A DNA stretch of 64,000 nt, from the NCBI GenBank assembly GCA_025174535.1, contig JALBUN010000023.1, positions 3,162,001 through 3,226,000 of the forward strand, written 5' to 3'. The notes under the pieces were generated by a model that worked only from the letters and a program-made list of their open reading frames with translations, was not told the DNA's origin and made no database searches. The translations under genes were made by a program, and so were the position numbers. This stretch comes from Cantharellus purpuraceus. Its lineage: Eukaryota > Basidiomycota > Agaricomycetes > Cantharellales > Hydnaceae. Shown piece after piece: positions 12,128-25,290 of the stretch (positions are counted from its first letter, which is position 1; each line of letters begins with the position of its first letter).

Positions 12128-13100
12128 CCTGGACAAAATTCTTCAGCATGATGCTAAGGATTTTTATGGGGATGAACTTCACCGCGAGTCCAGCAAGGAG
12201 AATGGTCCCGGAAATCTCACAGTCATCAAACTGAGTAGGCGAGTGCGAAAAAAAAATTGATTAATAAAGTCCCTATAAACGCCCTGAGACGCAGTAAAGC
12301 TCAAGAGCCTTTGGTCAAACATTATCTCTATAGTGAGACAAGAATACGGCCAAGCGGAGACTGCTTTTTATTGTTTCTTAAGCAAGTCCACATCAAAGTG
12401 TTCTCGATCACGCATTGAGCTCACTAATCCACTTAGGGGAATGGCAGTTTAAAACACATCTATTAGAATCCCAATTTAGTCGTTCCTTGAGTGGCATCGG
12501 TCCGTCCACTGTACATCCATTTTCATTACTAACTCTTGGGAATCCCAGGGTGCATTACTGAAACAAATCCACAAAAATAAATGCCGGTAAAACCTATTGT
12601 AGAGGATTGCGAGTGAATTTCCGATAGATCAATACTTCAGGATTCCTGTTACTAATTACATCATCTTTCCTGCATCATATATTCAGATGGCTTCCAGTGA
12701 TAGCTTACGCTATTCACTTGCTGTGGATGGGCGCCTATTTCCACAGCTCGCGGACAATAAGGAGAATGATTACGTAACAGTAGTTGTCCGTCTAAACCAG
12801 CCCCTCCCCATCTAATTGGCGTGGACTTTAAACGTAGAGAGCTCCCAAAAATAATTGTATATTGGAATATGTATTGTAATATGAGCAGCCAGACTTTTTT
12901 TCCAGTGTATTGACTCATAGCCATATGCCTTAACTTCCAAGGAAAAAGATTAGCATGACTCGGAGGAAGAGTGGCACCTCTCGTGATTTTGAGCTCTAGA
13001 CAGGGTGGGTGCAACCTGCTTCAATCGTGTAAGGCCATCTGAGTTAGCCATGTGGATGTTGTTTGCGAGTCATTGGCGCATAACACCATGGCTCGACGTT
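12128..13100. other. gene-poor interval
   Basis: About 1 kb with only short, motif-free frames on both strands. It includes the presumed promoter of the zinc-finger-like gene and the 3' flank of the tryptophanyl-tRNA synthetase. I see no tRNA cloverleaf, repeat or transposon end here. Confidence 0.5.
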
Positions 13101-14570
<1,470 letters not shown>

Positions 14571-14736
14571 TTCGTCCAGTGTATCTTTCGCAAGTCGAAG
14601 TAGAGGCCGTGACGGCGCTTACGACTGCTGCACAGTGTACCTTCTCCGACCAACTCTACGACCAACTCTTCACGAAAGCACAAACGGTAGCTGCAAACCA
14701 GAGACAGACTTCGGACGCAAACAAAACGTACTGGAT
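14571..14736. promoter_or_regulatory. 166-bp divergent promoter (MSW1 / NAA35)
   Basis: The start codons of the synthetase (minus) and the NatC subunit (plus) are 166 bp apart and diverge, so this interval must carry control sequences of both. No TATA box is obvious. Confidence 0.65.
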
Positions 14737-17636
14737 ATGTCTGGTCTTCTCGTTGATGTTGAGGACGAGCTGAATATGCCTGGCGGAGTGGGTTTCATCG
14801 ATGCGACGGACGTTCTCGAAAAGGGTGCCCAAGGTGAGCAGACTTCGATAGGCTATATCTCATACAGTAATCGTGATCATAAATAGACATGGATTTCGGG
14901 TCTATGCTAAGCCTTGAGGGTTTTGAATTGACTGACGCAATGTCAGCTTTGGAGGTACGACACGTCTTATGCAACCTTTGTTATCAAACCTAGTCCGACA
15001 CATTCATGCCTAGATCATGGATCCTCGAATGGATTCAGGAATGATGGAGCCACCAGCCCCCTTTAACCCTAATCAGCCGCTGCTTCCAGCTGAGGTCTGC
15101 TGGATCCTTGACCGTTCTTTTGCCTCCGAGGTAACGGAGCTTTGTTGTAGGGTTATTTGAAGAAACTCACGCCCGGATCATTGAGATGAGCTGGCATACA
15201 GGACTGGCGCTTTCTCAGACTGTGTATACGCTACAATACGTTCATCACCTTGGGGACATCACGCTTCCGTTTTTTATGGTCGAAGGAGCGACACAGCTAT
15301 TCGGTTCTCCTCATGATCCAGAGGACCCGGATCGCCCCTTGAAACTTGTCACCCTAGTCCTCCGCGCCAGTGTGTTTGGCTTGTTGAAGTGTTGCGATTT
15401 GGTGTGGAGAGAAATTGCCCGCGACCATGTCGTTGATGTGAGTGCCATCTGATAAATTGTCCTAATGAGGTGGTGACAAGGGTGTAGGGTGAAGACTGGG
15501 ACAGCGAGAAATATGGCGTGTCTCTTTGCGAAAATGTTCAACCAGAAAGCCTTGTGAGACTACTAGACGAAGCCGTGGCCTGGCTGAAAGACTCTTCATC
15601 ATGTATGTCAAATAGATTTTGTATGACTGGCATCTATCTGAAGGCATTGGAGTACCTTCTTCCTGGCGTGATCCTTTGGTCCACCGAATACTGTTGCGTA
15701 AAGTGCGTGAGGACATCCCTCCTGATCGTAAACGCTCAATGTCATACTAGTGCATATTACAAGCACTATTCGCTCCTTCCTCCTTAGCAATCCGACACGC
15801 CCAGGAGCATCTTAGTGCCATTCTAGCCGGTCCTTCTCCACCCGAGCCTTCTGTGGGTCTGCGCAATGTCTTTGACCCAACAATCGCACGTCGGCTCGTC
15901 TCTTTCATACCAACACGTATTGTCGAGATACCTCCGCAATCTGAGGTGTGGAAGGTGCTCCTGGTATGGCTGGATCAATGGTATGAGGTCAGAGAGCTCA
16001 TTGGTGCTGAGAGGCTATGGTCTGTCAAGGTGTGCTTGAACATTTACAGCAATTGACTTGACATGACCTTTGAGAATACAGGTTCTCGCTAGCTTGAGAG
16101 CTTATGAGGACCAGTCTTCCCAACGGCCCACATTCCTGCGTTCGCTTTCCATTGTGCGTGGTATACCGTGATCGTCTTGCACATTCCTCGACCATATATA
16201 CCATCTTTCAGTCCACCTTCTTCGATGGGTCGAATATCCTCCTAATGCATGATCCTCCATGGCTCGTCGATCGCTTTTTCCTGGAAACCGCCGCTATTCC
16301 TCGTGGTATGCTAGCTCGACTGGGAGGGCAACTTTCAGGGGATGACAGTGACTCATCTACATCGACATCTTCCTCTGACAGTTGGGAAGGCCAAAGGCAA
16401 GATTTTGATAACCCACCAGTCAACGCATCTTTGTCTATCCCAGATAGAAACGTCGATCTGTTCGAAAAGGGATTAGCAAAGGTGAGACTTCCCATCAGAC
16501 AACCAACCTTCCTCTGATTGACCAGCATGTGTCGAACCAAGCTTTTGGTGGACTACTTTACCTCCTTTTATCATAATAGGGCTCGTCAAAGACGCAACCT
16601 GGCTGCTTCACTGCTAGATTGGCATCTTGCGTTTGAACACGCATCTGAATTAGCTACGTTGCTATCAACCACGTCCTCTTTAGACGTAAGTTCCAACGCG
16701 ACTGTCGCTTTCTCGTTAATGACCTTTGAACCCTCGACCTATACAGTTCGCCTTGTCACGAGTGCCATTATGCATCCGACATATCCGACTTTGGGTCATG
16801 GCTGAAATCGTTTGCTCAGGATTTGAGCTTGAATTGTACGCCCGTCACGAGTGGACCATGATGTACTGGTATTTGGGTCAAGTGCTTGACTCCCAGTTAA
16901 CCCTCCTGGATGAGCTAAGAACGTCACTATTACTGGAAGACAGCGGGAAGGTCGACATCCGTAATGCCCTGACATACACCTCAGTCCAACGAGACTACGT
17001 CTGGGCACTTCGATGCTTTGCTTTTGCTATTCGAGACGTGAGTCAAATGTCACTGTCTGAACTGGCATTCACCACACACTGTGACATCCCAATAGCTATT
17101 GCACCGCCTCCCGCCTTCCAGAGTGCAAATTGACCCAACAAGAGAGCAGGCCAATTTTCAGAAGCGATTCAAGTGGGCATTTGTCACTGGGTATTCAGAA
17201 GCAACGACGTTAGATGAGGATCGGCCTGTCTTAGGCAAGTGGCGTATATGGCGAAACGAACAGGAGGTGAATGTTTTCCTACATTTTTCTTTGATCACTT
17301 CTCATTTCATTCCAGTTGCGCGATGGTGGAACGAGTCAAACATTAGAAAATCTTTTACAAGCGCGGGATGTGTTCTTGCGCCTGTCCAAGTGCAAGCCGG
17401 CTGATACTGGCGCTGTATACTGCGGGGATGCATACAGAGAGGTACAGGTCCCATCCCATGGTTTCAGCATGATAACTTACATGATTCGCAAGTTCATGAT
17501 GGGTCTGGCACGAGCATGCGACACCAACTTGTCCATCCTTCAGAATTCTTCTGATGCTGAAAATGCAGATACGCTTATGTGGACATGGAAATTCTCGCGC
17601 TGGTTTCCTCAAATGGACAGATTATCATTGTCTTAG
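14737..17636 (+). CDS. NAA35: NatC N-alpha-acetyltransferase auxiliary subunit (NAA35/Mak10)
   Basis: Non-catalytic large subunit of NatC, which acetylates N-terminal Met followed by a hydrophobic residue and anchors the catalytic subunit to the ribosome. Thirteen exons keep one frame (751 residues): 14737-14833, 14887-14954, 15014-15130, 15186-15437, 15488-15602, 15644-15702, 15751-16029, 16082-16153, 16212-16481, 16542-16685, 16747-17037, 17096-17266, 17316-17636. Diagnostic blocks: SLEGFELTDAMSALE then IMDPRMDSGMMEPP, CWILDRSFASEMSWHTG with LSQTVYTLQYVHHL, VLRASVFGLLKCCDLVWRE, FDPTIARRLVSFIPTR and ELELYARHEWTMMYWYLG. An acidic/Ser-rich insert (GDDSDSSTSTSSSDSWEG) lies near the middle. The start ATG opens MSGLLVDVEDELNMPGG; the frame upstream has no motif. 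Confidence 0.92.
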
Positions 17637-18798
17637 AATTGTAATTTAACTCCGGGTTTACTGGACGTTCGCTGATCAAACGACACCTGATTCGTGCTAC
17701 GGCGAACAAAAAAGAAATAGTGTCTCAGCGAGAAGGGAAAAAGGGATATAGAAAAATACCAGATACAACTTGTCATCATCAAAGATTTGATGTCGAGCTT
17801 CTTAATTATAGATGTACATTTTTTAATAGATCATCTGGAGTCTGTATAATGTCAATACGCCATGTTAAAGGGCATCTACTGACTCTCCATCTACCTAGTC
17901 ATGTAGGGAAGAGGAGGCCATTCTGTGAGTTGTTCGTATACTACCCCACTGCGACTCGGGCTGAACGCCTAGAGATCCTAATGCGAACGGTTGAAAAAGA
18001 CACATGATAACGCATCTTTGGTTTCAGTTTGACTATCCTCGACGATCGCATGTGCATGTGGGGGGCCGGCAACCCAGAGCTAAGCTGTGTCTCTCCGCGT
18101 TTTTGTGTCTCTATATGTCCAAGATCTCCATCTCATATCATCCCCGATTATTCATTGTTCACTAACGAAACTGCCCTTAATCAAATTCGCTTGATTCCGT
18201 GATTCGCAGCTACCTGGGTGTCTTTTGACGAGTTTATCACCAGTGCTGCTACCTTGCCACTTACAGGACGGTATTTACGAATAACTTGCAACTAGCTCAC
18301 TTCAACTCAAATCGCACGGGTGCATTCTGCTTCTGCTATAGGGCTTGGTGAGACAAATTTATTGACCCAAGGACGGAATTTTAATTTGGAGCGTTACATA
18401 GTTTACGGCGGCTCGACTAAAACCAGGCCCGGCTTGCTATGTGGGGACGAGCCGACTACTTTGACTTGAGGTATATCTTAACCTTAGATATAGTTAAATA
18501 ATTCTCCAAGCCAAATGTTTGGTGATATTCTGTGGGAAGCTTTAAATTCCACGGCCGCAAGAAGTTTTTTTTTGGCTCGAGTCGACAGCAACACTGGATG
18601 TATTCCTGGATCCCAAATTATCAGAGCTGTAGCGGACATTGTTTTGTCTTCACAAGATATCTTGACGTATGAGGCTGTTAGGTATGCTCCATATCTCACA
18701 TAAGACAGTGAGCAGAGTGTGCCGCGGAATTGTTCCAAGTTGGGGTGCGCGCGTCACAGGGTGACAGGTCACAATTGATATACTTCTCCGCAAGATTG
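17637..18798. other. intergenic interval between NAA35 and NTH1
   Basis: About 1.16 kb. A 95-codon frame at 17720-18007 has no ATG at its start, no known motif and no splice partners, so it is not called. The remainder is AT-rich and taken as the NAA35 terminator and NTH1 promoter. Confidence 0.5.
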
Positions 18799-20344
18799 AT
18801 GTCCTTCATCCGTAAAAAATCTGCGCTAGTTAGATCCTCTAGTGTTTCTAAACGTCAGAGTCCCTACAGTGCTTCCGTAACCCTCTTTGAGGCATCGTCT
18901 TCGAAGACCTCTCCCGAGTCTCCCCGTCGATCAAACAGGTTGCAGAATAACTCTTCTGGTCTTTATGATCAGCAGGAACAGTCCAACACTACTGAGAAGA
19001 AGTCCATTACGATTATTGAACCGGATATTGAAGACGCGGATTACTCTTCAGAGTCAAAGAGGAACACTAAACCAGTAACTTCTACTCGAAAGCGCAAAGA
19101 GGCTATAGCATCCAACACTGTGTCTCCTAGGAAAGTCAAAGCGATCCGTATGTCACTTGATGATCCCCATCCGCCTCCTGGAAATTGGCGAGAAACATAT
19201 GCTGCCATAAAGGAGATGCGAAAGGACGGAGGTGCGCCGGTTGATGAAATGGGCTGCCACATGGCTGGAGGGCCTGTGGATGATCCTAAAGTTTGTGATC
19301 AGACTTAAATTAATCATTCGCTTCAATGAACATTTAGTAACAGACTAAGAGATTTGTCACCCTCGTCTCTCTCATGCTGTCTTCCCAGACAAAGGATGAA
19401 GTAACACATCGTGCAGTTTCCAACCTGCGCAGTTCTCTAGGAGAGCTTACTGTGGAGAATGTGTTAGCCGCTGATTCAACTGTTATCTCAGAGGCCATAG
19501 GAAAAGTTGGGTTCTGGAGAAGAAAAACCCAGTAAGGCCTGTGCACTGGTTCTATACTCCTTGCGGAACCCTGATCATGGTTGGAGGTATATCAAACAAG
19601 CGGCACAGAAGATACAAGAAGATTTTGAGGGTGAAATACCAAACACCGTTGATGGCCTTTGTTCTCTTCCTGGCGTTGGTCCAAAAATGGCATTTCTAGC
19701 GCTGCAGGTGCTTCTTCGCTAGCAACTGACAATGCCTTCAAAAATGACTGATCCCTTGAGCAGGTTGCATGGAATCTGTGAGACTTTCAGGATTTGAACC
19801 CATTGAAAACTTGTTTACTGTGGCGAGCAGCAACATGGGCATCGGTGTCGATGTTCATGTGCATCGTATCACAAATAGGTTAGGATGGCATAAACCTCCT
19901 ACCAAGGATCCTGAACAAACACGGTGCATGCTATCTTTTTCAATAGCGTACTGCCTAGCTAAATGTATGTATAATACAGTCTTAATCTTCAATCGTGGCT
20001 CCCGACAAATCACCATGGAGAAATAAATCCTCTACTTGTGGGCTTCGGGCAGGTGCATCGTCATTTTATCTTTCCTTTTTTTCTCGACATTGATCCTCAA
20101 GCCCTAGACGATATGTTTACCCATATCACCCCGCTGTGACGTTTGCACGCTGAGCACCAGAGGCTTGTGCCCAAGCGCCAAGACAGACAGGTCACCAGCT
20201 CGCAGAGTGGCTGTAAAGCAGGCTACATTGGCGAAGGTCACAGTTGAGATTGCAGGAAGTATGGATGAGTCAAAAGACGCTGATAAGGCTGTCAAGGTTG
20301 AAGGGACTGACAATTCTGTTAAGGAAGGTGGCGATGTTCAGTAG
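18799..20344 (+). CDS. NTH1: endonuclease III homologue, DNA glycosylase/AP lyase
   Basis: Bifunctional base-excision-repair enzyme removing oxidised pyrimidines. Seven exons in frame (405 residues): 18799-19290, 19344-19531, 19587-19707, 19764-19777 (14 nt), 19831-19923, 19980-20052, 20108-20344. The N-terminal ~140 residues are basic and Ser-rich ([19 protein letters not shown]), consistent with nuclear targeting. The catalytic part shows [17 protein letters not shown] (lyase Lys region), the helix-hairpin-helix [17 protein letters not shown], catalytic Asp in [19 protein letters not shown], and NPLLVGFGQ. The 4Fe-4S ligands read C-x6-C-x2-C-x7-C ([19 protein letters not shown]). A charged tail of about 50 residues follows. 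Start: the ATG of [11 protein letters not shown]. Confidence 0.93.
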
Positions 20345-20478
20345 CTTTGCAGGAAGGCTCTTGATACCACACAATAGAGATGATGGAGGGCAATTACTAA
20401 CGTCAAAGCAAGCGGAGAACTAGCGCGATACGGCATCACGGAATAATTTCGTGTGCAGTAACTCTGGTATGAACAAGG

Positions 20479-22234
20479 CTAAGGGGGTATCCGTATATTA
20501 ATGTTCTCCACAACATATTCTGAGTCAGCATATCCAAGGAGCTGTGCGATGTAAGAGCTGTGGAACATGTCATTATAAGATCATCATCTCCAGTAATGTA
20601 AACGGGGGATACAGACCTTTTAAGCCCCTTGACTCTGCTGATTTCCGCCCAGTTGTAGTTCGCAAGTCCCCTGCCAACTTCGACGATGTCCCACCCTTCC
20701 TCCTCCTCCTCAGTTTCGTTGGGTGTACTGATCCCAACATCACCCATAGTCTCTGTGACCGTATTGGCGCTGCTCGAAGGCGGCATGCCCAGGTCATTCA
20801 CCGACCCTGAATTGGAGAGAGGTTCAAGAGAAGCAATGGAAGAACTCATGGACACAGCAGGCATGAGCGTAGGTGTGCTAGGTTGTGTTATTGGAGACCC
20901 ATCAATATATGTCGTATGGGGAACATGCGCTGAGGAGACACAGCCCTCGCCATCTGGGCACTTTTTACGCCGGCGTACGGCTATTCGCACAGCCTGACCA
21001 GACGCAAATCCACCACGGACATCTACGACACCTGCGGGCAAGAGACGACCGCCAGAGTCGCGCCGTGAGAGAACGCGATGAGCACCTGCATCGATAATTA
21101 CTGTACCGGAAGGTGTCAGTGTATGAGTCGTCCATGACTTGAGGTCCCGTAAGGGCGTTGGTGAGGGTGTGAATAACGTATGTGGCGGCCGGGTGGCAGA
21201 GACATAGGTGTGGGAAGGTTCAGATGAGAGGGTCCCAATGGGCGTACCCTGAAATTTCCGGTAATACTCAATAATACTGAATATGTTCTTCGGATTTTTA
21301 CTGCTTGTAATAATTGTGGCGGTCCCAGCACCAGTTGCAACCTCAGCAGCGATGAGCTTGGTTTCCATGCCCCCAGTACCAAGTTTAGACCCCAAGGAAG
21401 TGGTGTTGACTGCGGGAATCCAAAGTCGGTGTGGTGAGCTATTTGAAAGTTCTTACAACGAATGACACACCTTCGGCACGTATTGCACTGATTGATGATA
21501 CCACATCAATTGGCTTGGCGAGTGGATCCTTCCTAGGGTTTGCGGTATACAAGGCCTCGACGTCAGTGAGGAGAAACAAATAGTCAGCGTGCAACATAGA
21601 AGATGTGATTGCGGATAGGGTGTCGTTGTCTCCAAATTTGATTTCCTGAAATTTGGGTCAGAGACGAGGCCTGGAGAACTGTCCTATACTCACCCGCACT
21701 GAGACCGTGTCATTTTCGTTTACTATCGGCACAACGCCCATGTTTAACAGTTCCGTTAGAGTATTCACTGCATTCAAATATCTAGATCGCTGGAACTTTC
21801 GTTTAGAGAATGTGAACTTAAATACGAAAAACAGGAAGATAGACCTCTGAAATGTCGCCTCTTGTGATAAGTACTTGAGCAATAGGTTGTCCAACGTGGC
21901 CGAAAAGGTCGTCCCATAAAGCAATCAGACGACCTTGACCGATCGCAGCCAATGCCTATTCTAACAGCTCGACAGCTGAGTCACGATGGGCATGGAATAC
22001 TGTCAAACTTGCCTGATGACCAGCTAGCGTTTTGGGCTTTCCCATCATGTTCATTCGCTTTAGACCAACCCCTATGGCCCCGGAGCTCACCAATACAACT
22101 TTATGCCCTTCGTTTTTCAGGTTCAGAACCGTCTCAACAATGGAGCTTAAAATGGACAGCAACGGTTGATGGGTTGTTTCATCAACGATAGATGAGGTTC
22201 CCAGCTTTATCACAATCGTATAGCTCCTCTTCAT
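20479..22234 (-). CDS. PRO1: glutamate 5-kinase (proline biosynthesis)
   Basis: Phosphorylates the gamma-carboxyl of L-glutamate, the first step of proline synthesis. Starts [18 protein letters not shown] (nucleotide-binding Lys and GTSS), then [54 protein letters not shown] and [19 protein letters not shown], followed by a PUA domain ([33 protein letters not shown]) and [18 protein letters not shown]. The last exon, 20479-20557, is joined over a 59-bp intron (20558-20616) and ends ...[17 protein letters not shown] Ser/Pro/Thr-rich insert of roughly 90 residues (about 20,700-20,960) interrupts the PUA region. Several ~50-bp introns lie between 21,250 and 22,000. It converges with NTH1 (134 bp between stops). 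Confidence 0.92.
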
Positions 22235-22644
22235 GTTGCAGCTCGCAAGTCGAGAGCTCACGAATTTTTAGAGCTGATGTTGGTGCGACAGTGGTTACGT
22301 GACAGGGACGGTGGATGTCACGTCACATCCATCACGTAATGGCGAGTCCATATTCTCGGAACTGAGTTAACGCAGCGCCTAAATATCGCACCTAGTATCG
22401 ACGAAAGGACTATCTCGGATCGTGCGACTAGGTTTCAATCCATATTTCGGAACAAATTTGTCGCTATATATAAAGAAAATCGAGCCTCCCATTCTTCAGC
22501 CAAGAATACTGGTAGAGTACGGCTTGAATCAATCCAAAATACTAAGCGGGTCAACTATGATGGCGAACTCAAATGGCAGGCGCCCTAGCAGCATCCTTCT
22601 CCCCCTTTAACGTCTTCTCAATCTGAGCCCCTTGACGTTGCCTT

Positions 22645-23543
22645 TCAGCGAGGGTAGGCTGGGGCGTTTCGGACGAGTATCCCATTTCTGTGGAATCATT
22701 GTCAAGAGTTGCCCGGCAAATAATATGTGCTTACTCACTCAGGCTCGCATACTGCAACGGAATGTCTGGCAGTCTGACACGCAGAGCAAGGAGATCTATC
22801 GGCCACGGCTGTCCAATCCACGCTTTGCGCGAATCATGATCGCTGAAACAGGAAAAGCTATGGAGCAAGTTTTCAAGAAGGGAATTACATACAGAAGCTA
22901 GGATAGAGTATCCCCGGGTCAGTGTTGATGGCATTGTGCGGGACACCATCAATCTTACCTCTTCCTTAGACAGCGGATGCACGAGGACGCTAGAGGGCCC
23001 AAAGGCGCAACTATTATTATTGACACAGATTTCTTCTGAATCCAGTGACTAACCTCAGATTACCATGATTCTGGCAGAGGTAGGAGAATACTGATACAAA
23101 AGATTCAGAAGGGCACCAGATCTCATACGATCCTGCAAGCGATAAGAGAGATCACCCCTTCAATACGATACAGCATACTGAGCCAATTTCTTACCAGCAG
23201 GATGCGGGCCCATCGGCGCTAGGTTGACTGTCCACAGTGGGACAGCTACAAAGGCGCCGTCGCGCCTAAGACTAAGTATTGCATCTCGAAGAGCTAACGC
23301 CGCAGCATGCTCGCTAGAATTATTCTGATGGAAATAAATGTCTAGATAGTGGTCATAAATTTTCGGGAAGTAGGCCCGACGGTGACATACGAAAATGCCA
23401 TTCCCTAGACATCAACATACATCAGCCCTAGTTATGCCAAACTTGATGCTAAGAAATTTGTACTTGATTTCGTTGTCTACAACAGCCTGAAGGTCAGTCG
23501 GGGGGGATTTGAACGACGTCTGAGTTTCCAGTGAGAAGTGCAT
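22645..23543 (-). CDS. DOPA 4,5-dioxygenase-like extradiol enzyme with a 5-nt microexon
   Basis: Small non-haem iron dioxygenase family, in fungi linked to betalain/muscaflavin-type ring cleavage of DOPA; the substrate here is inferred only from family. Eight exons give 175 residues in one frame: 23464-23543, 23391-23404 (14 nt), 23195-23341, 23054-23132, 22959-23010, 22893-22897 (5 nt), 22735-22842, 22645-22687. Junctions rebuild the signature blocks NEIKEWHFHIYFHQ (metal His region), RRDGAFVAVPLWTVN, MGPHPAGSYEIWCPSESF, SSVLVHPLSKEELLDH and DSRKAWIGQPWPIDL. The microexon supplies CTTCT; without it the EE and DH motifs are out of frame. The start is the ATG of MHFSLETQTSFKSPPTDLQ. Confidence 0.82.
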
Positions 23544-25290
23544 GGGAAAGGTTCAGCTTCCGTGCTGATGGCATATGCGCTGGTCAATTCGGCGTTTAAG
23601 TATTCTCTCACACTTTGATCGTTCCTGAGACGTACATTTCATATACTGTAGGAACTGCTTCCTCTCCTCATATATGTCATACATTTTCATGTAACCAATG
23701 CGGCCGCGTTTATGAAGTTCTTTTCCTAAGTTGAGCATCGTCATGGTCATATTTTTCTCTCTCGTAGGTCACTGGACTAAAGCATGTGGTTGATTGAATG
23801 TAGTAAACTCGGAGATCTAATCGTGATTTAGTAGGCTTCACTAAATTATCCCAAGTCAAGCTGTCTGACACGGTTTGTCAGGTATTGTCTATTCGGTCTG
23901 AATCTTGTAGACATCATGATCCCCCCAATTATTCAGATGGTGCATCGTATTCTCACGGCCAAATATATTCAAGATATTGCTGCAAGCGTCATCGGTCCCT
24001 CGAGATGTATTCGAGTCATGACTAAAATGATGGTATATCCCATACAAAACCCCGCGCGAACGTGTCGAGTCGATGGGCTCAGTTACTTTCGACGACTTCA
24101 GACTTCCCGATTAAGAATGGTCTGGTAGGACGAATCATAAACCAGAGGCTTGAAAGGAAGCTAAAGGCTCGTGTTCAGGTGTTCAGAAAACTTCTCATTC
24201 ATATTTGACGCTCATCACTCACCATATTCACGCAAGGCACCTATCTGTAATTCCTGCGGTCAAGATAAACATTTGGGGGCTCCTGTCCATCTTCATTTCT
24301 AATTTGATTCATCTGGAAACTGAAATAGTGGAAATAATCTAACTACCGTGCTCTGGCTGTGTGTCTCCTGTCAGTGCTATTTAGGGCTTTTGGTAAGAAA
24401 TAACTTCTAAAACTTGGAACATTGGGAAGAATGGTTACCACAACTGGATGAGATTCAACAAGCGGAGCGTAGGATTTTTTCGTTTACCTCAATCAATGAT
24501 TCAGTCATTGTATTGTCGGTCAGGGCGCGAAGGGATGATCGATGGTCGGTGACGTATTCAAACTGGCTCTACGAATCCTGGAAAGCGGGGCCCCTGAAAA
24601 TACAATGTATCTCTTAAACTCCTTGGCATGGGATAATATAAGTGATTCGCGAATGCTAAGATGATCCATTAGAATACACCGCAAACGAGCCTTACGGGTA
24701 TTACATAGTGCGATTTACAAACAGCTACAGAAAAGCTATTGAAAGACAATCTTCAATGCTCACAGGACCGTGTGCGTGCCCACTGCCAAGACAACAGTGG
24801 CAGCTCAAACTGGGGACAATAATTCCTTCGCCAGGTTGATGTGGTGAACAGTGTCCTACTCTCGAAAACCTTCAACAAGGCGTAAGACCGATTAGAAGTC
24901 TGGAAAACATATCTAAAATAAATATTATAAGGACCCATAGATGCACCGTCGTCGAGAGATGTCAGAAAAGAAATCTTCTCTAGGTACTTGACATCTTGTG
25001 TATGGAAACCTGGGTTGCTGTAGTCTGATTCAGCTGTCATAATCACCCCGACCTCCAAAAGAAACAAAATGCACGCCATAGTTGACAATGTAGAAATCAG
25101 TGAGGCGAATGTGGAAGAGGACTGATGTGCTGACTCGTCGATAATGACCTCTGACTCCTCTCCGTCTCTCCAGGATCTGGTAATCACTACGTTGTAACAG
25201 CGTATATTGTTTTCAACAAGACCCATTGACTCTCACTAAATTGCAGCCCACTTTGGATATGTCTCAGATGGTACACTAGCTCGACTTTGT
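23544..25290. other. interval without a supported gene
   Basis: Several frames of 60-157 codons occur, the longest on the minus strand at 24753-25226 with one hydrophobic segment (STMACILFLLEVGVIM). None has a recognisable motif or clear splice partners. A low-confidence single-exon or partial gene could exist at 24753-25226; otherwise I see nothing definite. Confidence 0.35.

Noticed and set aside
17720..18007. 95-codon plus frame after NAA35
   Set aside because: No ATG at its start, no motif, no splice partner; probably chance.
22569..22690. Alternative C-terminus of the dioxygenase in another frame (ending near 22,569)
   Set aside because: It needs an out-of-phase junction; the in-phase junction gives the stop at 22,645.
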